Of a stretch of 64,000 nt of DNA, positions 56,132-64,000 are shown piece by piece. Positions within the stretch are counted from its first letter, which is position 1; every line of letters starts with the position of its first letter. The DNA lies in contig WHVD01000069.1 in assembly GCA_015178975.1 (NCBI GenBank), positions 372,001 to 436,000 of the forward strand. Direction: 5' to 3'. The DNA is from Hysterangium stoloniferum (taxonomy: Eukaryota; Basidiomycota; Agaricomycetes; Hysterangiales; Hysterangiaceae). Made by a program: the position numbers and the translations under genes. Below the pieces are notes generated by a model that saw nothing but the letters and a program-made list of their open reading frames with translations, was not told the DNA's origin and made no database searches.

Positions 56132-57588
56132 TTAATTCCCTTCAGTCGACGTCGACTGCTCCTGCTGAGTACCTGTATGTAAACTTGATAATGCATACGA
56201 TTTAGAGGGATCATCAGCGATGTGAAGTTCAAGATATTCCGATATTGATGAGCTCCGCTCCCGATTTGCAGCACGCAGATTGAGAACGAGACGTGAGCCC
56301 TGACAACCATATATGCCAATGTCTAAATTAAGTAGATGAGGCAATAACTCACCACCACACCAAGGGAAGCGTGCAACCATCTGTATGACCGTTGCTCAAT
56401 TCGACAGACATTGCATAAGCTCAAATTACAATTAGTCACTCACGCTAGGGCTATAGCTCCCACCCCACTGTTTAGATTGACTGTAAATTGGGTTACACTC
56501 CAAACCAGCAACGCTGAAGCAACACGAATCAGGGCTGTTAATCCTTGTAAACAAGATCACCAACCAAACACAGTGAAAAATGCCCAAGCTCCATCCCTAA
56601 CAAGCACCTGTACTAGGCCGCCACTGTCCATGCCCAGGAAACGTTTGTATATCCACATCCCAATCAGGAGAAAGAACAGAACACTGTCATATGCTAAACC
56701 AAGTATCCTTTATGATACGTTTTATTTGGCTATGTTAAAAGATGGTGTATATTCTACATACCAGTAATAAGGAAATAGCTTGGGAATTTTGATTCCTAGG
56801 CACGGAACCCTGAGGAATTTAGAAGGAATATCCGACGGGGTTGGTATAAGTACCATCTGAGAAAGTTCAATCCCGAGGAAGATGAAGGCTGCTCCATGCA
56901 TTGCGACAAATAAGGCACACAAGGCAACAAGGAAACCTTTAGGTCTCCCGTAAAGTGCGTGCACTATAACACAGTATTAAAGATTAGACAGGGACCACCG
57001 AATTGTAAATGCATACGTCGTATAACGAGAAGCATTTCCACACCTAGAAATATAAGGTAACCTATTATGGACTCGAGCCATGCCCACACTAGACAGCCAG
57101 TACTAGTGAGATGTAGATAGATGCTATTGGATAGATTTCGATTAAACGTAATATGCATGCTATAGCTTCGCATTAGCAACGTTCCGGAGAGAGTGGACGG
57201 TAAAAAGCTCACATTGCGATCACAACAGTCAAATATCGAACCTCAAGAAAAAGGAAAGAAATAAAACTCCATTTTCCCCTGTAGTTGTAACGGGTTGAGT
57301 ACATGTGCGGACGAGGGTTAAGAATGACAACGCACTTCCAAATTAACTCCACCTGTAGGAGTGTTGGTTCAACGAGTAGTTAAAGGAGTCACAAATACTT
57401 GCCTCGTCTCCGAATGTAAGACAATAGTCCCAGAAGAAAAATGTCGATGCTGCCACTATGAAGTATGCGGGGCAGCGTGGTGAGTTTATAAGTTCGGGAT
57501 CCAAGAAGGCAAATAACTTACACATGTTAAAACATAGGTTATCTGTAAGCTTGACAAACGTACGCAAATCAAACGGTAGTATAGCCAT
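56132..57588 (-). CDS. DUF6533 seven-helix membrane protein
   Basis: The N-terminal DUF6533 domain reads PAYFIVAASTFFFWDYCLTF, GDEVELIWKGKWSFISFLFL and EVRYLTVVIAM once two introns are removed. The first (57353-57402) has a GC donor (GAG|GCAAGT...CTACAG); the next starts GTGCGT. Further hydrophobic helices include ESIIGYLIFLGVEMLLVIR, GFLVALCALFVAMHGAAFIF and SVLFFLLIGMWIYKRFLGMD, with LYGRPK between helices. A cytosolic tail ends SSLHTGTQQEQSTSTEGN. Function of the family is unknown. The start at 57588 (MAILPFDLRTFV) is a choice; an in-frame ATG also lies at 57636 and a later one at 57525. Confidence 0.75.
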
Positions 57589-58516
57589 TCGGAAACATGT
57601 ACGAGGTAGAGAATCCCAGACAGTTCGCGTGTACATGTGTAGACGATTGAATAAGGCAAGACATGAGAGAATTGTCCGGGGATTAGACCATTCTTTCCCA
57701 CGAGGACTGAGGTCATCAAGATACTAATATTTAGGTGCTTGTATGAAAATATAAGGGAGAATTAAAATGAAGTATTTCTCTTGTTATGGTTGCTTTTAAG
57801 GAATGAAAGGCCTGGCTTCGCCACAACGCCGGCTCTAGCATTCTAAACCCCGCCTCAGGTACCTGGAACAGCTGTAACACGACAGAGGGATCCAGTTTTC
57901 ACACCCGTCGCCATTTTTTTATCCTATAGTTTCAATGAGTTTTTGGTTAATTTGACTGTTTTAATTGCTAGTATTCAATGGATAGTATGTTTGTATTATA
58001 TGGACATTGTTTTTGTATTATTTAAATTGTGTAACTATTGGGAACTTGCGCAGACCACAGTAGATATTAGAATATAACTTGGCTTCTATCTATGAGTAAA
58101 CTACTGGGGATTATATATGTCTATGGGGAGAAGGTTCTGAAGGGATGACAGAGATATTACTAAAGCTATGTTAAGTATGTTCCAAGATATTCTATAATAT
58201 TCTAGGGATGTCAGGTTGATTACCAACAGTAATGAGGGTACATGGTCTGACTGTGTGTGCCAAGGGTGATATGTATTTAGATTTCACGAAAAGATGGTAT
58301 TTATGCTAGAGACGCTAAATTCCATTAATTAAAAGCACCGAAAACAAGGAAATTACTTTATGATGATTGCTTATCTCTTATAGTTTTTGCAAGTACCTTA
58401 GACCTTCGGTCCTCGTGGGAAAGGCCGTTGTAATCCCTGGACAGCCTCCCATGCCTTACACATATACACACAAATTGTCTCCAACATTCTCCTCCTTCAT
58501 GTCTGCAAAGAGATAA
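57589..58516. other. Intergenic, AT-rich, no gene
   Basis: It should contain the DUF6533 gene promoter near 57600-57750. 58180-58205 (AGATATTCTATAATATTCTA) resembles the TTCTAGAA-rich part of the 4375-6237 element. Nothing else is recognised. Confidence 0.4.
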
Positions 58517-58776
58517 TGTTGGGATTTATTGGTATATGTTACAAGCTGTCGGTCACGGTGTTGGTGTGCTCTTTTTGTTGGAATATGTGGTTCGGAACCC
58601 TAAGTACCCACATGTATCCATAGTAGTCCTTATCTGTGGCTTTGGTTCTGTCCACCATGCAGTCAATCTGAGTCTGAGTCTGAGTTTGAGTGGTGGTCTA
58701 TTCGTCCACTAGGGTCACTATTCTGTGCCCTGATCCCCCTTCCCTTCTTTCATTCTAACAGGTTATGGGCCCCAGC
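58517..58776 (+). mobile_element. Copia LTR (5') followed by half-tRNA-Met primer-binding site
   Basis: A likely LTR runs from TGTTGGGATTTATTGG (58517; alternative start 58575) to CATTCTAACA (58760). It is followed at once by GGTTATGGGCCCCAGC (58761-58776), which matches the complement of the initiator tRNA-Met anticodon arm with one extra C. The internal region is interrupted at 58947 and shows no intact gag. Confidence 0.6.
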
Positions 58777-58946
58777 ATTGCCCTGGCAACATCCTCCATT
58801 ATTCTTTGATCTGTGGGATCCACTTCATCAATTCCTTTCTTCTGCTCACAGCACTGTCTTGCAACACCTATCCACAACTCATTCATGTTTCATATCACCA
58901 TGCACTGTTGTTGCCTCTGTGCAGCCAGTGTTCCACTGTGGGAAGG

Positions 58947-59490
58947 TGTTATGACCTGTTCCCGGATGTTTCAATATCCGACTTCCGATCTCCGACTACG
59001 GAACATCATAGTTACCGTATCATCCACATTCTTCCCTTGTTCCATATTTGGTAATTTGTCCGTTGACAAGTATTCACTCATTTGTTTGTTGTATTCCCAT
59101 TTCAGAATATTGTCTCCCTAATATGTCTTTTTGTATTTCCGTTTTAAGAACACTTCCGTTTCCGTCTTATTATGGTCTTAGTTTGTAGTACAATAACGAG
59201 TAGACTTATATTAGTTTCTGCGAATTTGTACTTTACCTTAGATCTGATATCGACTTAGTTTCTTATTCCTTCTCCCATCTTTCTGTACGCTCGATATTCG
59301 GAACTCTTTGGAACTCTGAATATCTGTATCTTCCATCGTAAGTCTCACTTCTGAAATTAAGGACTTTGAGTGTTTGCATAGAGGTGCAGCACATAAGCTG
59401 AAGCCGACATCCTGACCCTATCCGATAGTTCCCGATTTCCCGGTGACTTTCTGATAGTTCCGGAATAAGTTCCTGACATGGCACTTAACA
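58947..59490 (+). mobile_element. Gypsy-C solo LTR with GAAGG duplication
   Basis: A 544-bp LTR from TGTTATGACCTGTTCCC to GGCACTTAACA, flanked by perfect GAAGG (58942-58946, 59491-59495). It is ~95% like 60879-61441 by eye. Confidence 0.95.
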
Positions 59491-59495
59491 GAAGG

Positions 59496-59780
59496 GCCCT
59501 GTTCTGTATCAGGTAAAGTTATTTTTAGACTACTGGGTGCCTATGGGTCACACCTTGCAGGGGGAATTCCTTAGACTGTTTCTCTTCAGATTCCCTCCTG
59601 CTAGGTGAGTTATATAGGTAATTGTTTGTATATATAGGAGTTCTAATATATCTTCAGATTCCCTCCTGCTAGCCTAGTGTGAGTACCACAGACAGCAGGG
59701 GTTGCCCTTACATATCCCCTCCAGACTCAGACAGAAGGTTGCAGTTTCCTCCTTTGGTTGGGGTCACTGGTTATGAAATG
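59496..59780. other. Decayed transposon DNA with a 22-bp direct duplication
   Basis: TCTTCAGATTCCCTCCTGCTAG occurs at about 59582 and 59651. The stretch is probably copia internal sequence displaced by the solo LTR on its left, but no protein motif survives. Confidence 0.4.
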
Positions 59781-60766
59781 GATTCTTTTGGGTAGTATTA
59801 GACAGTTGATATTCTTTATATATCGAGTGGTCAGAACTTCTGTGACTCTTCACACATAGACTCTTATGGGCACATACTTACTTTCATCTTATGTATGTAC
59901 CTGTGAAGGATAGGTCACATAAGAGGCGTGACTAAAGGCTTTAAGCCTTAGACCTTAAGCCACTTTATAATGCTATTATTTCCTTTTCGTTTTATATTTT
60001 ATTTCTCTCTTTATCACTCATAAATACACTTTTATTAGTTCGAGAGTCCATGTATGCTTGTGGGCGCTCTTGCCCACAAGAAGTATGTGTATGTCACAGT
60101 AGTAGTCACACGATAAAAACTCAGACACCTTTCAACCCCGACAACCATCACCTGCACACGCAAGTACTGGTTCGGGGTCTTGTCTAAAAACAAACCTCTA
60201 CTCTATTTCTCTTCATAGAATTACAGTAACTACACTTCGCACTGAAACAGTCGAAGTCAGTTACTATTATTCGACTTGATCTCAAGCTCTTGCCTAGCGT
60301 GGTAAGAATATCCATCGTATCTCACTTTCTTAGGATATTCTATCTCTTTTGTGCTATATATACCTTCTCTTATCTACTCGGTCATCGACCCAGCTAGCTA
60401 CACAATCGAATCGTACCGTAAGGTCGATCCATCTTTGTAATTATCTACTGATCGTACCTTAAAGGTCGATCGTAATCTACATCTTAACTACTAGTCAATC
60501 GTATTTCGTACTATCGTTAGTTGATACATTGAGTGGTAAACTACTCGACCCTTTACAGTACCCTAGTGGGTGTAACAAAGAGACCAGACACTTTTTACCC
60601 CATAACCACAACTTGCCCAAGACATTATCTTAAGTGTCCTGCAAGTTGTGATTGGGGTATCATCTCAGCTGTCTCTAACAGCTACTACTATTCTGAACTT
60701 TGTACTTACTGTCAAAGTCCCAAAACATATACTTGCACTCACTCATTGTGCCAACACTTCTTCACA
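59780..60766 (+). mobile_element. Gypsy-B-type LTR fragments around a nested solo LTR
   Basis: One LTR end lies at 59854 (GAACTTCTGTGACTCTTCACA). A further LTR-like sequence runs from 59855 to 60766 (...CAACACTTCTTCACA), carrying the CAGACACTTTTTACCCC and CCACAACTTGCCC blocks. It is interrupted by 59902-60557. Outer boundaries are uncertain. Confidence 0.55.
59902..60557 (+). mobile_element. Solo LTR (Gypsy-B-like subfamily) with GTACC duplication
   Basis: A 656-bp sequence from TGTGAAGGATAGG to CGACCCTTTACA, flanked by perfect GTACC (59897-59901, 60558-60562). It has the shared CAGACACCTTTCAACCCC block and TTGATACATTGAGTGG near its end. Its TGTGA/TTACA ends differ slightly from the main Gypsy-B LTRs. 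Confidence 0.8.
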
Positions 60767-60878
60767 CCTTCTTATTTCTTTCTTGAAAATCATTCTAACT
60801 TGACTCCATTTCATTGGAGTCTTTCATCCAAATTGTACCATTAAGATCAATTCCACTTATTGTCCTAATCACCTCCAG

Positions 60879-61441
60879 TGTTACGACCCGTTCCCGGATG
60901 TTTCAATATCCGACTTCCGATCTCCCACTTTCGATATCCGATATCCGACTACGGAACATCATAGTTACCGTATCATCCGCGTTCTTCGTTTGTTCCGCAT
61001 TTGGTAATTTGTCCGTTGACAAGTATTCACTCGTTTGTTGTTGTATTCCCGTCTCGGAATATTGTCTTCCTAATATGTCTTATTGTATTTCCGTTTTAAG
61101 AATACTTCCGTTTCCGTCTTATTATGGTCTCAGTTTGTAGTACAATAACGAGTAGACTTATATTAGTTTCCGCGAATTTGTACTTTACTTTAGATCTGAT
61201 ATCGACTTAGTTTCTTATTCCTCCTCCCGTCTTTCTGTACGCTCGATATTCGGAACTCTTCGGAACTCTGAATATCCATATCTTCCGTCGTTAGTTCACT
61301 TCCGAAATTAAGGACATTGAGCGTTTGCATAGAGGCGCAGCACATAAGCTGAAGCCGATGTCCTGACCCTATCCACGAGTTTCCAACTTCCCGGTGACTT
61401 CCCGATAGTTCCGGAATAAGTTCCCGACACGGCACTTAACA
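60879..61441 (+). mobile_element. Gypsy-C 5' LTR
   Basis: A 563-bp LTR from TGTTACGACCCGTTCCC to GGCACTTAACA, followed 34 bp later by the gag ATG. It includes the AGGCGCAGCACATAAGCTGAAGCC block shared, in part, with the Gypsy-A LTR U5 end. Confidence 0.85.
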
Positions 61442-61475
61442 GTATATCAGATCTCAACTCTGCGACTCGCTCATC

Positions 61476-62701
61476 ATGGGTCCCAAATGCAAAGCTGCCG
61501 AAGGACCATCCCAACTTCAATCCCCATTGCAACTTTACACCACCCAACCAGAAACCCCAATTCAGCCGACAACATCAGCTTCAATCGAAGAAGTTACCGA
61601 GGAGGTTACCGAGGTAACGAAGGATCCCAATGATCCCCATACTTCCGACAACGAAGCAGAAGATCAGCCGGAGACATCGAAAAAGAAATCTCCCGACGAA
61701 CCGACTGAAATGTTGTTTATCAACTCCATTGTGAAATTCACTGACTACTTGAAATCCGCTGAGGATAGCAAAGAATCATCCCGCACTGGAGTCAAAGAAC
61801 CCGAACCATTTACCGGCAAGGATCCGAAAAAATTGAAGAATTTCCTTCTTCAATGCCATTTCAGTTTCCGTGATCAACCCAATGCTTTTAAATCCGACAG
61901 TCGAAAAGTCAATTTTGCGCTCTCATATCTCAAGGATACCGCTCAGGATTGGTTCGAACCCGGACTATCCGGAATATCCGACGAGACACCCGTATGGCTC
62001 GACGACTGGGATGCTTTCGTGGAAGAACTGGAAACTAATTTCGGACCTTACGATCAATCCGGTGAAGCAGAAAACGAACTAATGACGCTCAAGATGAAGG
62101 ACAATCAACGAGTTTCCGATTATCTCGTCAAGTTCAATACCCTCGCCGCACGATGTGGATGGGACGATTCCGCCCTCAGGCACCATTTCTATATGGGACT
62201 TCCGTCACGCCTTAAAGACGAAATCTGCAAAGATGGGAAGCCAAAAACTCTCCAACTCATGCGGATGAAAGCTCAAACATCCGATGCCCGTTATTGGGAA
62301 CGAAAAGCCGAGGTCTCTCGAGAGAACCCGACGGAACGTTCTCAGAACAACAAGGCATCAACTAGCAAGTCTTCCGGCAACAACTCAGGCAATAATACTG
62401 GCTCTGGCACTAATACTGGCAAATCAAATTCCGACCGGAAGAAAGACAAGAAATCCAACAAGGAAAAACAGTCAACTTCCGACAAACCCGACATTTCCCA
62501 TTGTTGGGTACCGACGGTAAACTCACCCCGAAGGAGAAACAATGACGTATGGACAACGACCTCTGCCTTTTCTGCGGGAAAGGCGGACACAAGGTTTCCG
62601 ACTGTACCGTTAAATCCAGCTCTTCCAAGGCTCACGCGGCAACTTCCACTACGACTATGACGTCTAAGGAAAAACCCGCCACGGAGTCAAAAAAAGAGTA
62701 A
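61476..62701 (+). pseudogene. Gypsy-C gag, one frameshift and one CpG-type stop
   Basis: Starts MGPKCKAAEGPSQLQSPLQL with an acidic N-terminus, then a retrotransposon capsid domain (EPEPFTGKDPKKLKNFLLQC, SYLKDTAQDWFEPGL, LETNFGPYDQSGEAENEL, RVSDYLVKFNTLAARCGW, YMGLPSRLKDEI). A Ser/Asn/Lys-rich linker follows. The zinc knuckle CLFCGKGGHKVSDC (62564-62605) is in another frame, so a shift occurred near 62,505. Just before it a CGA Arg codon appears as TGA (62543-62545). The gag frame ends TAA at 62699-62701 after an A7 run. Confidence 0.85.
62689..62696 (+). promoter_or_regulatory. Candidate -1 ribosomal frameshift site (A7G) at gag-pol junction
   Basis: The run AAAAAAAG lies one codon before the gag stop TAA. 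The protease frame is -1 relative to the zinc-knuckle frame and is open from this run through the protease, so slippage here would fuse gag to pol. I did not identify a downstream pseudoknot. Confidence 0.4.
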
Positions 62702-63495
62702 GCAACCCTCCGGAATCTGCACGGACAGAGGGTTGCGTTGACTCTCTCCGTGTTTCCGAGGTTGTCCGTCTCAACGCGTCCGCTCTCTCTAATCCCGATT
62801 CATTATTTGTAAAACCCGTCTCTGACTTTCTTGGAAATTTAGTGTTCCGAGCTCTAATAGATTCCGGCTCCACACACTGTTTTGTAGATACCACCTTTGC
62901 CACGAAACATAATCTGAAACTCCATTCTGTTCCCGCAATTTCCTTGCGTTTGTTTGACGGCACTAGCAATACGGCAATTACTCAAGCCTGCGACATGTCT
63001 ATCCGGTTCCCTTGTGGAACATCCCAGACGGTTACATTTTTCGTAACACAGTTGGACTCTAGCTGTTCGGCAGTTCTTGGATACAACTGGCTCACCCGAT
63101 ATAATCCATTGATTGACTGGGTATTGGGCAGTATTACTTTCCGGACTCCCGACACTTCCGTTCCTCCTGCAGTGTCTTTTCTGGCCAACGCCTTTTCGGC
63201 ATCAACGGCATCTCCGGCTTCTATCGAAACTTCCGAGCCCCCAAAAATCTCTCTCATCAATGCTTCGGCATTTGTTAGGGTGAGTAAACTGGATGGTTCG
63301 CAATGTTTTTCGATCAGCTTAAAAGTTGATGAAGCATCTGGACATTTTGCGACTCCAGAATTATCCGAGCTAAAAGCCGATCTGGAAGGAGTTCCCGAAA
63401 AATACCATGATTTTGCGGACATTTTCAGTAAGCAAAAAGCTGACAGGCTTGCACCACATAGGCCCTACGACTTAAAAATCGATATTGAGCCCGGT
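62697..63495 (+). pseudogene. Gypsy-C protease and start of pol, truncated by an LTR
   Basis: The retropepsin has FRALIDSGSTHCFVDTTFA with the DSG active site, then SLRLFDGTSNTAITQACDMS and VLGYNWLTRYNPLIDWVLGS. A linker leads to EGVPEKYHDFADIFSKQKAD and APHRPYDLKIDIEPG, the approach to RT. It is cut there by the Gypsy-A LTR. The region closely parallels the Gypsy-A protease-RT linker at 10103-9500, so Gypsy-A and Gypsy-C are sister families. Confidence 0.9.
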
Positions 63496-64000
63496 TGTTA
63501 GGATACACACTCAGGCCGGGTTTCCGGAGAAACCCGCGGGATATCCGGTAGGACTTGGCTTCAGCTTATAGGCTGTGCCCTCGCTAGATCGTGTTGTCCA
63601 ATTTCAGACAGGGGGACGGGAATCCCGGGGAGTCCGGGCGGGGGTTCGTGGGTCGTGAGTCGTAGGTCGTGAGTCGAGAGTCGTGAATTGAGATAGTCGA
63701 GAGAGATAGATGCGCCGGAGCCCGCGGGCTCCGACTAGTACGAGCGGTCTGATAAGAGTAGGGTTTTAGAGAGGAAAATGTATTAGATTACTGGGGGGAA
63801 TCTAAGCTAATTTTCTGACTGGATTGTATGTACAACATCTGCCAGTTTATATAGACCATGGAATGCATGACATACCGAATCCAGTAATAATGAGACGAAA
63901 CGAGCAAAACATAGAACGGGAATAGTAAACACCAAATTGGTGTTAGGAACGGGACGGAACGGAGCGGAGTCCGAATTGTGACAAAGCATAACCCATAACG
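63496..64000 (-). mobile_element. Gypsy-A LTR, continues past the window
   Basis: It begins TGTTAGGATACACACTCAGG inside Gypsy-C pol and matches the other minus-oriented Gypsy-A LTRs to the window end. The left flank is CCGGT. Whether it is a solo LTR or a whole element cannot be told. Confidence 0.9.

Overview
The window is nuclear DNA from a filamentous basidiomycete, most likely an Agaricomycete. The evidence is many ~50-nt GT-AG introns, a DUF6533 seven-helix protein (a family I know only from Agaricomycetes), a chitin deacetylase-like wall enzyme, and layered Ty3/gypsy, Ty1/copia, Harbinger and Tc1-type transposons. I cannot name the species.

Layout. (1) 1-21,005 is a nest of transposons. 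A degenerate minus-strand gypsy element (here Gypsy-B) runs from its 5' LTR at 19,740 to an integrase stump at 2,340. It was split by a gypsy-type LTR (3,855-6,455, target duplication GGTGT), which was itself split by a 1.86-kb TG...CA element (4,375-6,237, CCACT). It was also split by a 7.7-kb composite of a second chromodomain gypsy family (Gypsy-A, 6,562-14,248, GTAGC) whose two outer LTRs are INVERTED. Inside the composite, between an integrase/chromodomain end and a PPT/LTR, lies an antisense, spliced Zn2Cys6 zinc-cluster gene with its own TATA box. (2) 21,270-22,760 is the mitochondrial ribosomal protein uL2m gene. (3) 22,900-30,440 holds a decayed Harbinger element (transposase on +, Myb/SANT-like accessory gene on -) shot through with solo LTRs, plus a 21-copy perfect 20-bp minisatellite inside the transposase. 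(4) 31,116-57,588 is a conserved gene block: EXO1, ubiquitin-eL40, class I myosin, HSP60, TRM6, an OAC1-like carrier, a NIMA-family kinase, a homeodomain factor, a family-16 methyltransferase, a chitin deacetylase-like protein and a DUF6533 protein. (5) 58,517-64,000 returns to transposons: copia LTR plus primer-binding site, solo LTRs, and the 5' half of a third gypsy family (Gypsy-C) with a candidate -1 frameshift site, cut by another Gypsy-A LTR.

The host genes are housekeeping: DNA repair (EXO1), translation (uL2m, ubiquitin-eL40, TRM6), mitochondrial proteostasis and transport (HSP60, OAC1), actin/endocytosis (MYO1), cell cycle (NIMA kinase), transcription (homeobox) and cell wall (CDA). 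They are not an operon-like cluster, but several pairs are divergent over very short promoters (TRM6/OAC1 only 76 bp; MYO1/HSP60 184 bp).

The strongest candidate for something undescribed is the Gypsy-A composite. Both outer ends are U5 ends, it is flanked by a perfect 5-bp duplication inside a reading frame that resumes exactly on the other side, and it carries an antisense zinc-cluster gene. Exon coordinates, where given, were worked out by hand from splice signals and conserved protein frames.
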